The notes: generated from the sequence alone by a model not told the origin. A DNA stretch of 64,000 nucleotides from Phymorhynchus buccinoides (GCA_017654935.2 CM065684.1:64051400-64115399), one strand, 5' to 3'; counted from the stretch's first letter, positions 32,482 through 45,162 are shown. A program made the numbers and translations.

Positions 32482-32978
32482 CAGGGTTCGTGGGGTCCTT
32501 TCAGGTGCTTTAAAGTGCTGTGAAATTGATCGGTCTTCAAAAGGCCTGTAAAGTCCTTGATATCAACAAGGAGGTCCTTTCAAATCAGTCAAAGGTCCTT
32601 TTAAAATTGGTGTGGTCAGTTTAAATCCTTTACTCGGGCAAAAAAACCACAACTAAGTACCGTGTCATAAGAAATGAACTCAAAAAATATATATTAAATG
32701 AAATAAAAATTTGCCAAAAATCGATCGCCTTCGTATCTTTCGAGTATACAAGCTGAAAGAAGGCACAAGGCGGAATCAATGTTACCGACTTTTTTGCAAG
32801 CAGCAGAAGTACTACTGCAACAAATGAATCTGCTCAGCCACAATCGTCAGCGTCTGGCGCTGTACCCACCACGTCTGCAAGTACAACTACAAACAAGGTT
32901 TAAATAGGTCCTTTAACAAAAATTGCTGGTCCTTTAAAGGTCCTTTTTTGGCACTCTTCCAAGTCCCCACGAACCCTG
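32482..32978 (+). mobile_element. hAT-like deletion derivative, 497 bp
   Basis: CAGGGTTCGTGGGG at the left end is repeated inverted at the right end, with GTCTC flanking both sides (32477-32481 and 32979-32983). Internal words such as CTGTAAAGTCCTTGA and GGTCCTTTAAAGGTCC recall hAT families whose ends contain repeated CCTTTAAAGTCC. Near 32789 a frame reads VTDFFASSRSTTATNES, resembling the low-complexity N-terminus that precedes the BED finger in some hAT transposases. The rest of the transposase is missing. Confidence 0.72.
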
Positions 32979-33194
32979 GTCTCCTCGGTTGGTTGCCTCT
33001 TGACGGCCTAACATAAATTTGCTCCCTTTGGACTGCTGGTTTTGGTTCTGCTACCTGACAAACCAGGGTGTGGCTGCGAGTTGGGATTTGTAATGAGCGG
33101 CTTGGGAGCAACGCCACTGTACGGCCCAGAAGATGGGACAGCAACAAAACAAAACAAATCCTAAGTGTTATGTTTTTCTTGTTTAGCAAAATGA

Positions 33195-33344
<150 letters not shown>

Positions 33345-33547
33345 TGACCTTGCTTTCCCTGTAGGTTTGGCTGCTCAGAGCTCATTGTTGTTTTCTGTTT
33401 GCGCTTGGCTGATCTGCTTGTTTTCTGGCACTTTTATACTCACTTCTGTTTTAGTTTGCTGATGTTTTCTGCATCCTTAATTGTGTGAGCTATATATCTC
33501 TTACCGCACGTTTGAGCTTCATTTTCCTTCTGTGATGTGTTCTTTGC

Positions 33548-33833
33548 TAATAATAATAATAATAATAATAAACAACGGATATTTATATAGCACTTTTTAT
33601 CGAGCACAAAGCACTTTACAATCAGCATTGAAAAACTCACACACGCACACACACGCACAACAGACACACACACAAAACAGACACACATGCACGTACGTGC
33701 ACGCACGAGAGTGAACGCGTTCTTGCACACAGACATACACACACATCCCCACACACATTTCATCAAACACACAGAAAAACACGTTCTCACTGAAACGCAC
33801 ACAAACTTACTCAAACATACACATGTACAAACA

Positions 33834-33874
<41 letters not shown>

Positions 33875-34880
33875 GCGCGCACACGCGCACTCACATACAC
33901 AAAGACACTCACGTGTACTCACACTCACAGACACATGCTTGCACACACTCCCCCCCCCCCCGGCCTCTAGCCGAACACAATCTCTCCTGCGCACGCATAC
34001 ACTTATACACATGCAAGCAGATATACCCACACAGAACACACACAACACACAACACACTCACATACACACACCTGCTTGGAAGCGCGGCCGTGGGCGCACG
34101 CACACTCACATTCACGCACACGCTCACAAATTACATACATACATACAAACAGACGGACATGCATCGCACAATCACACACACACACACACGCGCACACACA
34201 CATACACACACACATCGCACAATCACACACGTACGCACGCATGCACACAAACACACGCATACACGCGCACATGGAGATGGGGGTGTTATTGGAAAGACTG
34301 CTGGAACAGATGGGTTTTCAGGTTAGTTTTGAACGATGCTAAAGATTGACTATGTCTGACAGCAGAAGGCAATGAATTCCAGAGTTTGACTGATGATGAT
34401 GTAAAAGCTCTACCACTGTGCCTATCACGTTTAAATTTTTGTATTCGATAAATCCTATTGTTATTTGCTGAGCGGAGAGATCGAGATGGAACGTAAATTT
34501 CAAGAAGCTCAGAGAGGTATTGCGGTGCTGTTCCCAATATGATCTGATAGCAGAGACAGGCAGCTTTGTAGTTTATTCTTTGTTGAACGGGTAGCCAATG
34601 TAACTCTTTAAGTAGAGGTGATGTGTGTTGAAGACGCTTGGCTTTGTAGACCATTCTAGCAGCAGAGTTTTGGAGTTGTAAGGGTTTGAGAAGCGCCTGT
34701 GGGCAACCAAGTAGAAGGGAGTTGCAGTAATCTAATCTAGACAAAATGTATGAACTGTCTAGCGTTTTGGTTGCCTCGGTCGTGAGAAAGGGGCGTATAG
34801 AGCTGATTCGTCTGAGTTCGATGTATGCAGCCTGGCAAATCTTAGTGATATGATGTTGCAGATAGATGTAAATTTGCACG
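33548..34880 (-). mobile_element. L2-like LINE, C-terminal part of ORF and 3' tail
   Basis: The 197-residue frame (34879-34286) contains SYILSRLDYCNSLLLGCP, QLQNSAARMVYKAK, HTSPLLKELHWLPVQQRI and SVKLWNSLPSAVR, the C-terminal region typical of L2-group LINEs. The tail at 33548-33625 has GTGCTATATAAATATCC-like sequence followed by ATT triplets on the minus strand, the common L2/CR1 3' terminus. Between the ORF and the tail lies a CA-rich array of about 640 bp. It is 5'-truncated and lies antisense in a ribokinase intron. Confidence 0.85.
33628..34270. repeat. CA-rich microsatellite array inside the LINE 3' region
   Basis: An imperfect CACA array with CACG, CATA and CTCA variants and a C run at 33950-33962. 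It generates long His/Thr-rich and Cys/Val-rich frames with no biological support. It is contained in the 3' region of the L2-like element. Confidence 0.9.
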
Positions 34881-34889
34881 CAACATTTT

Positions 34890-35955
34890 GATCATATACT
34901 AAGCATTACCAGCTTTTTCTTATGCTCTTTTTTCTTTTTTTGCATCTTTGCTTTTCAGGTTTTGTTTTTGTATTTTCCTTCAGATTGTGAACACTCTTTT
35001 GCAAATGAGATGGATATAAAACAAGATCTTGCACCATACTTGGGAGTACATACAAAAACTCTGTTGCCTTTCGCTTGTTCTTAAATTATAACTCTGCCAA
35101 TTCCTGTGAGAGTCCCTTTATGTTGTCACTTTGCCTTCCATTTCCACCCGTTTCTAAATTGTTAGGCCGTGACATTGCCAATTTAAATGGTAATTTGAAG
35201 GGCTGAAAATTCAAAGTGAAAAGGTATCTTCTGTCTTCTTCAAGAAGCCAAAGGGAATTAACTTTTAGTTTTACAAGAAATGCAGTCTTTAGATGTAAAA
35301 AAATATTCCTTCCTCTCTGAGATTCACTCATGAATGTGTACACTCGCATACACACACACACACACACACAAACACACCCTCTCTCTCTCTCTCTGTCTGC
35401 AGTCTCTCCTCGTGTGATTTTCACAAAACTGAAAGATTGAAAATAGATAGGAAAAAAATAAATTGACCTGAAGGTTGAAGTTCTAAAAACATAATATGGG
35501 AATAAAAATACCTCGAAAGGAAAATATTGAAAGAAAATGGTAGGCTTATGTAGCTATGACCTTAACACCCTTTCAACCCTGGAGAATGGAAAACCTTTCT
35601 CCTGAAAAAACTCCTTTCAATCCGAGAGCACGGTAAATTGTGCTAGGCAGTGCGTGCTTTGAACTTCCAGCGAGTCGTGTCATCAATGCACGTCATCTAT
35701 CCTCGACCTCGCCGCTAACGGGTCTGTGTTTATGAATGGAATGTGATGCCTGATTCCCCAACCCTTTGCCCTGCCATTTTTATTTCTCCCCTCCTTCCAT
35801 GCTTGTGAGAAAGTGGTCGCTTTTGGATTCAGTGTGTCAGTGTGTGAGTGTAAACGTGGCATGTTTCATAGCCGTGAAAATGGAAGGTGAAGAAAATTCC
35901 GACTGATCAGTTTTCTGATGATGAGTGTTGCAATAATTTGCCTGATAATGAATTT
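34890..35955. other. No gene recognised
   Basis: Intronic sequence with a short CA/CT run at 35350-35395 and otherwise ordinary composition. No repeat family from elsewhere in the window was recognised. Confidence 0.5.
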
Positions 35956-35959
35956 GATC

Positions 35960-36035
35960 TGCTACATTCGAACCTGGGTACAGGGGATATTTCCTCTCAC
36001 TTTGCACTAGGCCTTGCAGTCTGAACGTGGAGTCT

Positions 36036-36066
<31 letters not shown>

Positions 36067-36303
36067 GTGCTCATGCATTTAGCATACGTTAAACCCAGTG
36101 GCAAAGAAAAAGTTGTCATTTGGTCACAATTTACCCTCCTCCCTTTCCTTCCTCATCAGTCGCACAAAAATCGCATGCAAAAAAAAAAAAAAAATTGGGT
36201 GGCGCGCCTCTGGCTGCAACGCGCTCTCCAGGTGGGAGTAACCCGAATTTCACAGAGACGCCTCTGACTATAATGCACCTAACCTAACCGAACCTAACCT
36301 AAC
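35960..36303 (+). mobile_element. tRNA-derived SINE (plus copy) with CCTAA-type tail
   Basis: The sequence starts at the B-box region (TTCGAACCTGGGTACAGGGG) and contains the body shared with 2398-2712 and 50221-50625: GAACGTGGAGTCTTTTCGG, GACGATAAACTGAGGTCC, an A run at 36180 and GGTGGCGCGCCTCTGG. It ends in a pentamer-like CCTAACCTAACCGAACC tail. The A-box part is missing or diverged. Confidence 0.82.
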
Positions 36304-37689
36304 AATCTGACACAATGATGTGTGAAAAGTGTAGTGTGTATCTGTGCTGCAAACAGCATCACAGTGACTGCTTCAAGGTGTGTCACACACGTGTCACCTG
36401 TGTGTGACATGTGATGTGATGACTGTGACAGGGGTACATACATGTGTAAATAAGAAACATGTAAAAAATATCTGCATTAAAAACAAGTGTACGAAATAAT
36501 GTGGTGCTTGCTCTCTATATATTTGTGTTGTATCCATGCATAATCGTCAAAACAGACAATAAACTATTGATGTGTTGGGGACAATTATGGTGACACTTAT
36601 CCCTGGAGTAATGACAAGTACAATGCATGGGGATGTACAGGAGGCATCGCTTGGTGAATGCGTGCGTGAAATATACAATTTGCTTTAAAAACACTGACTT
36701 GCATGTATGGCATGATGGTAGGTCTTGTGTTAAACTGTCAACTTACCTGTTTTACACCTGTGTGTCATCTGTCATGTCACCATAATGTGTCAATATGGTC
36801 ACAAACAGCTTCTCACATCAATTCCCTACACAACGGTATATGACATTCTTAGGTTCATGTAATATGGGCTACTGCTGTAAGTCTCTAAATAAGTACCCCA
36901 TTATCACATTTTTTAGCCCTCTATTGGCCACTGCAACTAGCGTTGTAAACGCCCTTGATGGCAAGAGTTAAGCCCTTGTTGATCAGTATCCAAAAGGGCA
37001 TTCACTTGCAAAAGGCAGCCATTAAGTGGCCTCAAATAGGGTTATTGGCAAAAGTTATTCCCTTGTTTGGTCAGTACTCAACCATCTTCCCCCACCCACC
37101 AAGTGCATTCACTCTTTTTCTTCTAATCCAATTACTGGACAATTACTCTTGTAACAGGTGTTCTTTGCAGCAGCCGATAAATCCAGGAATGAAGGGAATA
37201 AACAGATAAGAGAAACCTAGGAATAAGGGGAAATAACAGTTAGTTTAAAACAAGGAATGAAAGAGTTAACAAAATATTAAAAGAAGAAAAATTTGTTTTT
37301 TAAATCCCCAAAACACAATGAAACAATGTCCCCCTGTCACATCTACGCCTTTCATTCTCCCTGAATGCCGATAAGAAATGGAACATTGAAGGTGAAAGGA
37401 AAGGGGGACACACCAAACAAAAGTGAGGAAGAAGAAAATGGATCCTGCTAAATGTGAGTGCAGGAGACAGGGAAGTGCGTGTGCTAACTGAGCTGTGAAA
37501 GAAAAAACATAAAGAGGACCAGGAACAAACTAAGAAAAACAACAACAAAAACCAAAAAAGTCCTTCGTTGTATGGAGTACCTATTTTCTTGGAAGTGTGC
37601 ACCAGGTATGATGGAGGATCAAAAAGTGCTTTGCTTGGGATGTGTTGTGCTGTGACCTCCTTTCATCTCCAGAGACGATGGCGCAGCGC
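36304..37689. other. No gene recognised
   Basis: Intronic sequence without recognisable coding or repeat features apart from weak GTGTGACATGTGATGTGA-like words at 36380-36430. Confidence 0.5.
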
Positions 37690-37829
37690 TGCGAAGAGCA
37701 TCTTCTGGAGTGGCTGTAAAGGCCGACTCTTGAGTGGCCGTCTCTTCCGCAATTGATGCAGGCATACAGTGATGGGGACCTGACTGAGGATGCTCTAGTT
37801 TTCCTCGTTTGGGATGTGTGTAGCTGCAA
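37690..37829 (-). mobile_element. Retroelement C-terminal zinc-finger fragment
   Basis: On the minus strand the frame contains YACINCGRDGHSRVGLYSHS then RRC. This cysteine-histidine motif (C-x2-C ... SRIGL-SHxRxC type) is common at the C-terminus of LINE ORFs in invertebrates. Nothing else of the element is recognisable, so the family is not assigned. Confidence 0.5.
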
Positions 37830-38149
37830 TCAACAAGAAAGAAAGAAAGAAAACGAAAATATTGAAGGAGTGAGGACCCGTAAAGAATTGAGAGAGTAGG
37901 AAAAAAAGTGGGCGGAAAAAACAGAACGAAGACTTGAAAAAGTGAAAAAAAACCCAATATGTTCAAGTTTGAATTACATTCTCATTCTGTGGAAGTGTAC
38001 GGTGCGAACATATGCGTAGCATAGAGCTGCGCATTTCTTTTTGGCTTCTCGAGTGCCCAGTGATGTGGCTCCTAGTTTCTGGAGTACCCTAACATTTGGG
38101 CCCCAGTTGTTAGCTTCTCCCCATCCCACAACAATTTAACTTGTAAGTC

Positions 38150-38268
38150 CTCACACACACACACACGCTCGCACGGGCGCGCACGCGCACACACACACAC
38201 ACATATGCGGGTGCGCACGCGCACAAACACATTCACACACACACACAAGCACACACACACACACAAGT
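38150..38268. repeat. CA microsatellite
   Basis: Imperfect CACA/CGCG run of about 120 bp. Confidence 0.85.
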
Positions 38269-38428
38269 TGTAGATTTCTGGACTTCTTGCAGGCCTGGGA
38301 GTATAAAGTGTGCTGATTTTCTGTGGATTACTGGATACCTACCATTGCTGAAAGTGCCACCCCTCGATAGTGCATTTGGATTATTGTTTCTTCAAGAAAG
38401 CCCACAGACTGGAGTACTTATGCAAGTT

Positions 38429-38536
38429 ATGGATACCTGTTGTGCCTGGATACCTGTTGTGCCTGGATACCCGTTGTGCCTGGATACCCATTGTGGCTGG
38501 ATACCCATTGGGCCTGGATACCTGTTGGGTCTGGAA
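38429..38536. repeat. 18-bp minisatellite, six units
   Basis: TGGATACCTGTTGTGCC-type units repeat with drift at the CTG/CCG/CCA positions. Translation gives a repeating five- to six-residue pattern with no further support as a gene. Confidence 0.85.
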
Positions 38537-38599
38537 TACTTTGGATGTCATGTTGGAAGTAAAACCCTTGCATGCGGTACCTGTTGGGAATAATGTATG

Positions 38600-39629
38600 G
38601 ATTATTTATGGTCTACGGATTTATTGCTGGACGAAAGGTTAGTGGATTTTATTTGTTTTTTGCTAACACTTAATCTTTTGCTTCTGCATGTTTTATTTTA
38701 TTTTATTAATTTTCTTACAAATCGTTTGCTCACACAAAAAGAACAAGTGGGTTGAAGCTACAGTTACAAGGAACTGTGACAGTGAATTTGGCCTTTGCAC
38801 CCTATTCTCCAGCCATGACTGCCTCGCCCTGCATGCACCACGCTGCACAGTTGGGGATTAAAAGATAAACCTAGGCCAGCCTGCAAGTCCGCTTCTCCTT
38901 CTCTTTCTTTTTTTTTTTTTTTTTGATTTCTCCTTCCTTGTGTGGGGCCAGGTGTACTCGGACTAGCTGGGGGTGCCAAATGGCCCTACATGCTCTTATC
39001 TATCTAGGCCCCCCCCCCCCCCCCCCCCCCCGAGCGCAGCGATTTTTCTGTGAACCCCGATATATGTCAGTTATTGCCGGTTACGGCAGGTGGACATCAT
39101 TGGCAGGAGAAGATGGTTGTGGATGGGACTGAGGAAAGTGCAGTCTTTACTGGCTGGACTTTTGGCTGTGATTCAATAGATGGCTCTCTCCTCTTTCTGC
39201 TTCTGGCTGGGCAGAAGCTCATTATCCAAAGCTGTTGCTGACATTGTGGCACGACAAGGGCTCCTTTCGTCAGACTGTGTCACTGAGTGACACTGACAGA
39301 CAATAGATTGGGAACCCCACAAAATCTTAGGTTGTGGAAGACATCTTTGGCAATATATCTGGTCCGATCATGCTCATTGCCAGGTGAATGGATTTCGAGG
39401 GATTGGTAATGGTGGAAACGAATCATGGCATAGTCAGAACTCTTTCACAGTGACATGTGCGTGTGCATAGTCTGAATTTGTCAAATTTTGTGTGGTGATT
39501 TTGTGTGCAAGTGAGAGAAAAACACATGGGTTTGACAAATCTACTTCGATGCAAGGCAAAGTCTGAACATAAAAATCCTTTTTGTGATTTTGATGAGCAA
39601 TGTTGAAGGAGGTGCAGTGAGGGAGTTAC

Positions 39630-39670
<41 letters not shown>

Positions 39671-39830
39671 ATTGCATAAAGACTAGCTGACTTTGTATGC
39701 TTGTTTCTGATCGTATGTTTGCTTTAAACCATTGTCTATGAAGATCCCTTGAACAAGTTAAAGTTAAATCTCTCTCCCTGCCAGTCACTTCTCCTCCCAT
39801 TTCCCCCATTCCACTGTGTCCCTTCTTTGT
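38600..39830. other. No gene; two homopolymer tracts
   Basis: Contains a T run near 38908-38924 and a C run at 39009-39031, and a GT run at about 39635-39665. No coding sequence is recognised. Confidence 0.5.
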
Positions 39831-39834
39831 CTGT

Positions 39835-40149
39835 GTTTCTTTGTTTCTGTCTGTGCTTCAGTGTCAATTGATGTATCTGTGTGCATGTGTGTCTGTCTTG
39901 AAATGAAGGAATTGTCTTTGTTTCTGTCTGTGCTTCAGTGTCAATTGATGTCTCTGTGTGCATGTGTGTCTGTCTTGAAATGAAGGAATTGTCTTTGTTT
40001 CTGTCTGTGCTTCAGTGTCAATTGATGTCTCTGTGTGCATGTGTGTCTGTCTTGAAATGAAGGAATTGTCTTTGTTTCTGTCTGTGCTTCAGTGTCAATT
40101 GATGTCTCTGTGTGCATGTGTGTCTGTCTTGAAATGAAGGAATTGTCTG
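39835..40149. repeat. 77-bp tandem repeat, about four units
   Basis: Units start at about 39838, 39915, 39992 and 40069 and contain GTGCTTCAGTGTCAATTGATG and TGTCTTGAAATGAAGG-like words, nearly identical between copies. The period is not a multiple of three, so the open minus-strand frames over it are incidental. Confidence 0.92.
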
Positions 40150-40350
40150 TGTTTGTCCTACGTGCGTTTTGCGTGCATTTGTTTATCGTTCCTAATACCT
40201 GCTTGAAAATGTGCACACTGGATGCAACCTTTTTTCAAAAATGCATGTAGCATGCAACACATTAGTTTTACATGAAATTCTATCATTTCCTGCATAAAAA
40301 GTGTACTGTTTTTTGTTTGTGGCTCAAGCCACAAACCTATAACTCACTTT

Positions 40351-40390
40351 GTCGGTCTGTCTGTCTGTCGGTCGGTCGGTCGGTCGGTCC
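40351..40390. repeat. GGTC/GTCT tetranucleotide repeat
   Basis: A GTCTGTCTGTCGGTCGGTC run. The flanking words TTGTCGCAC and CACTTCAAATCGAGGC / CACTTCAAATTGAGGC also repeat just downstream. Confidence 0.85.
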
Positions 40391-40399
40391 AAAATTGTC

Positions 40400-41200
40400 G
40401 CACATTTTGACAAAATTGTCGCACTTCAAATCGAGGCTACACTTCAAATTGAGGCCGCACTTTAAAATGATGTATTTTAAAAGCGTACAAAATAATAAAC
40501 ATACGTAATACAGACACTACAACAGACACGACGAGTATGCAGTGCTTCTTTTGATGAGTATAAGTAGGATACATAGTTTTAAATGTTTTCCAAAAGATAT
40601 AAAAACTTATGAAAGGGTGCAGAGATAACATATATTGAAAAGCCAGGGGAGGTGACTCATGATTGGAGTGGTACAAATAGACCGTGTGCCACAAACTATT
40701 GCAATTTCGCGCTTGTTTTTATACGTACAGATGCTTCCCAGGTAAGTAGGTAACTTGAGTTTTGTTTTGTTTTGTTATTGTTGGCTGTTGTTTTTTTGTT
40801 TTTTGCATTTGCTTCGCAATCATTCAAATGTAAAGAAATTAAAAGTTTGTATTTTTAAAGATTATTTTCTATATAAGTATGAGGGTTAAATTCTAGAGTG
40901 CTCTCTCTCTCTCTCTCAACCTCTCTCCTTGCTTTGCAGTCAGCATAGGTAGAAGACTAGAAAGATAGAATTTTTGAAGAATAATGGGTAATGAATATTC
41001 ACAAACAGTGTATTATCACTTACTAAGTTACTTTGCAATCATTGAATGTCTTGACTGCATGTGCGTGTGAGTGAAAATGTGTGTACACACATGTATATAT
41101 ATATTCTTGTTTTTATCACAATAAAAACTATTGAAATTGTAATCTTCGTCATGTGTTGCAATGCAGTCTACAGAAAGAGCAGTGCAAGCATTATTTGAAG
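40400..41200. other. No gene recognised
   Basis: AT-rich intronic DNA with a short CT run near 40902-40925. No repeat family recognised. Confidence 0.45.
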
Positions 41201-42103
41201 TATTTGATCAAAGAAACCACAAACACCACTAACTGTGTAAAATAAAAGTAAAAGATTGTGCTGGTTTACTTGTTGTCCCAATGGGGGACAGACAGTGTAT
41301 GAGCAAGTACATAGAGAGATCTCTTTCGAATTTATGGAATTCTCGTCAGTATGTATATCTGCTAGTTAACACTATCTTGTGGATCAACCCCAACAGGAAG
41401 ACATTTCTGATAAAAGAATGGTGTCTTCTCTGTACTAGGCCGAAAAGTCCACAATTTAAGCAAACCAGCACAAGGTGAAAAGAAAAATGAAGAACATTTT
41501 GGGTAAAATAGATAAGTTATTAAAATGCGGAAATAGCGATTTGAAAAATTTAATACATGTGGGTAGAAAGAGCCAACCACTGAGGTGATCCTCTAATTAA
41601 AGGGATGCAAGTAAACCTTGTAGTGTAGCTACTCCCTGAACCCAACATGTAAAGAACTGGAAAGTCAGTGCATAAATAGTTGGCAGTGGATCCAATATTG
41701 GATGCCTGTGGCACACACCGAAGTGGAATATAATTATGAACAAACTATACCACAAAACACTACCAACCCTCAAAGGCTCCATGCACTGTACAAATGTGGC
41801 TTGAGATGGCTTTATAGCTTAAAATGCCTCTGTTAATAGTGGTGGATCCATAAAGGATGCCAGTGGTTCTCACCATAATGGTGGGAGATAAATATTTGAT
41901 CAAAGAAACCACAAACACCACTAACTGTGTAAAATAAAAGTAAAAGATTGTGCTGGTTTACTTGTTGTCCCAATGGGGGACAGACAGTGTATGAGCAAGT
42001 ACATAGAGAGATTTCTTTCAATTTTTTTGGAATTCTCGTCAGTATGTATATCTGCTAACAAACACTATCTTGTGGATCAACCCCAACAGGAAGACATTTC
42101 TGA
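41201..42103. repeat. 211-bp direct repeat, copies 692 bp apart
   Basis: The segment 41201-41410 recurs at 41893-42103 with only a few changes, both ending in CAGGAAGACATTTCTGA. The second copy runs directly into the open frame of the LINE at 42104. The 480 bp between the copies is unique here. It may be a tandem duplication at the LINE 5' end or a flanking repeat; no LTR-type termini are seen. Confidence 0.88.
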
Positions 42104-44233
42104 CTAATAAAATGGGAAACTCATCTGAATTTTGGAAGGAAGTTAGAAATATGGGATGTGATAATGTAAATAAAAATAAAAATTCTATTAGTAATGATGA
42201 CTGGTTCATTCATTGCAGAAATCTCTTTCAAAATCAGAATGAAGTTGATGAACAAATTACTTTTGATGTTAATTTGATTGAAGAAGAGGAGCATATTCTT
42301 AATAAGGATATTTCCGAAGAAGAATTACGGAGAGCAGTTTTAAAGTTAAATGAAAGAAAGGCATGTGGCATTGACGACATATCGGCCGAAATGTTAAAAG
42401 CTGGTAATACGGATGTGATGTCTTTTCTTCTTAAATTGTTTAAAGTCATTTTCCGTTCGGGGTCATATCCTCGAGAATGGTCGAAGGCCATCATCATTCC
42501 TATACATAAGAAGGGTGACAAAGAAAATGTAGATAATTATAGAGGAATATCTTTATTAAGCATTATATCAAAATGTTATACGTCCATTTTAAATACTAGA
42601 TTGTATAAATGGTTAGAAGATAATGACATGATTTCTGACAATCAAGCAGGTTTTCGCAGAGGGTATTCGACAGTTGACCAGATATTTAATTTATATGCAA
42701 TTGTTCAAAAGTGTTTACAGAGAAAAGGTAGAAAATAATATGTAGCGTTCGTTGATTTTTAAAAAGCGTTCGATTCTGTACGTCATAATAAACTGCTGGA
42801 ATGTTTACAAAATCATGGTGTTAAAGGACATTTTTTAGTATCTCTTAAATCAATGTACCAGTCTCTTCTTTCATGTGTACGTGCAAATTATAAGATGTTA
42901 GATTTATTTGAATGTCCAATAGGAGTAAGACAAGTCTGTGTTATGAGCCCTACATTGTTTTCAGTCTTCATTGATCAGCGAGTAGCCCATATGAATATAG
43001 GTGGTAAGCATGGTTTTCAGATGTTACCGGGCATTATGGAATTGTTTATTTTGTTGTTTGCTGATGACGTTGCTTTGTTGTCTACAACCCCAAATGGCCT
43101 ACAGAACCAGTTAAATATTTTACACAAATGTTGTACTGATATAAAATTAAATGTTAATGTAGATAAAACTAAAAATAAAATAATGGTTTTCAGAAAAGGC
43201 GTTTTTTTGGGTCGAAATGAGCAATGGTTCTTTGATGGTAAAAAACTGGATGTTGTTAATAGTTACTGTTATCTTGGATTTAACTTCACTACGATGCTTA
43301 GCAACAAAAGGGGTACAGAACATTTGGTAGCAAAAGGTAAGAAAGCAGTGATTCAATTAAATAAAGCTTTTCAAAGGTACAAGGAAATGTCTGCAGCTAT
43401 ATTCTTCAAAATATTTGATGTTAGAATACAGCCCATACTACTGTACTCATCTGAAATTTGGGGCCTTAATAAATTAGATCATTTAGAAAAAATTCACATG
43501 TTAGCTTGCAAACGATTTTTATGTGTTCCATTAAGAACTCCGAACAAGATGATCTATGGTGATTTAGGAAGATACCCTTTGTATGTAAATTCTTATATAT
43601 CTGCTATCAGATACTGGTGTAGACTTTTGCATATGAATAATGACAGATTAACCTATAAAGCTTCGCATGCTTCTGCAGCTTGATGAATCTGGAAGACAGT
43701 GTTGGGTATCTAATGTAAGGGAAATGTTATGTTTAACAGGTTATAATTGTGTATGGTTACAACAAGATGTTGGTAATGTAAAATTGTTCCTTTGTGATCT
43801 TAAACAAAGACTTGTTGATATTTATATACAGGGATGGACAGGTACTATTAGGGACAGGGAAAGGTTTGAAAATTATAGAAAATTTAAGTTAATTTTTGAG
43901 AAAGAAAGGTGTATTTTGAATATGGATGCATACTGTTTCCATGTGGCTATTACTCAAGCACGATTGAATGTATTACCTATAAACAATAACGCACATCGTT
44001 ACAGCAGCAGTGATCAAGATAGAAACTGCCCTTTCTGCAAGACAAACGTTGAGAATGAATTTCACGTTTTGTTTGAATGTGTAAAATATACTGATCTTAG
44101 GGTTAAGTTTTTGCAAGGTTGTAAAAGTGCATCTGTTTTTAAGTTATTGGAAGCATCCAATAGTAACAATATGTACAAGCTGTCCAGGTATATCTTTCAT
44201 GCTATGAAAAGAAGGAAGAAGTTAATGTAATTT
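42104..44233 (+). mobile_element. Degraded LINE: reverse transcriptase with C-terminal zinc knuckle
   Basis: The frame 42070-42738 contains RKACGIDDISAEMLK, WSKAIIIPIHKKGD and NYRGISLLSIISKCY. Two in-frame stops follow around VAFVDF. The frame from 42853 contains GVRQVCVMSPTLFSVFI and the catalytic FADD (FADDVALLS), then YLGFNFTTML and CKRFLCVPLRTPN. A frameshift at 43680 leads to the last frame with NCPFCKTNVENEFHVLFEC, a CCHC knuckle. No endonuclease domain remains. The clade is not firmly assignable; it is neither the CR1-like nor the I-like family seen elsewhere here. It lies sense within a ribokinase intron. Confidence 0.88.
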
Positions 44234-44646
44234 GATCTTTGTTATATGGTAAGTTGCATGACTTAGAAATATTATTCATCGCATAGCTAAAAACATAAAT
44301 GTGGACAAGTTAATATTTGTTTTCAAGTAATGGTTGTGGTTTCTTCAATACAATATTTTGTATGTGATTGTGAACCTTTGTAAGAAGTAAGCTTCGAAAC
44401 TATGATATTGCAATTTTGAAGGTGGAAAAAAAAAGAAGAAGTAATATTGCACTGCTCATACTTAAAATAGCATTACTGATGTGCATTTTCTTTTCTTTTC
44501 TCTTTAAATATTGCGCTACACATACTTAGATAGTATTAGCGATGTGCGTTTGTTTTTGTTTTTTGTTGTGTTTTTTCCCTTTGCCCTGCCGGTTGTATTG
44601 TGGTCTATGGCCAAAGTGCAATAAACCAGTTTAGTGTTCAGTGTCA

Positions 44647-44649
<3 letters not shown>

Positions 44650-44720
<71 letters not shown>
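44650..44720. repeat. CT microsatellite
   Basis: Perfect (CT)n of about 70 bp. Confidence 0.97.
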
Positions 44721-44723
<3 letters not shown>

Positions 44724-44810
44724 AATGCATGCATAACAATGTTAGTGTTCCTGCAGCAAGAGAACTAGTTAACTGTTAAGACTAAAAATTTAAAAAAAAT
44801 AAAATTGTTA

Positions 44811-45080
44811 GCGCTTAGAGCTCCACATTGGTGGATGAGTGTGCCATATAAATGATTCACTATTAGTATTACTGTATCAGTATTATTATTAAGTTGGAGA
44901 TTAGTTTTGTTTAGTTGGAGTTGGAGGTTTGATCAGTTGGGATTAAAGTTTTGTTTGTTGGGCTTAAAAGCTGGACTTTGTTGTTTAAAAAAACCATTTA
45001 TTAGGCTTGATTATAATAATAATATAGTGAATCATTTATATAGCGCACTTATCCACCAAATGTGGAGCTCTATGCGCTTA
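44811..45080. mobile_element. Two LINE/SINE 3' tails in inverted orientation
   Basis: 44811-44895 (plus) reads GCGCTTAGAGCTCCACATT and GCCATATAAATGATTCACTA followed by ATTATT triplets; the same sequence is inverted at 45011-45080. This is the L2/CR1-type 3' terminus (GCGCTATATAAAT plus ATT tail) without coding sequence. The two tails face each other around about 110 bp of GTTGGAG-rich DNA. Confidence 0.72.
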
Positions 45081-45162
45081 ACAACAACAAAAATTAAAAG
45101 CAAAAAATTCAACAAAAACAATCGCTCACACACATGCAAATAGGCATACATATGTATTATAC

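Noticed and set aside
33628..34349. Histidine/threonine-rich 220-codon frame
   Set aside because: It is the translation of a CA microsatellite, in a LINE 3' region.
36276..36303. Interstitial telomere-like CCTAA repeat
   Set aside because: The pentamer CCTAA is not the CCCTAA telomere unit, and it lies exactly where other copies of this SINE have short tandem tails.
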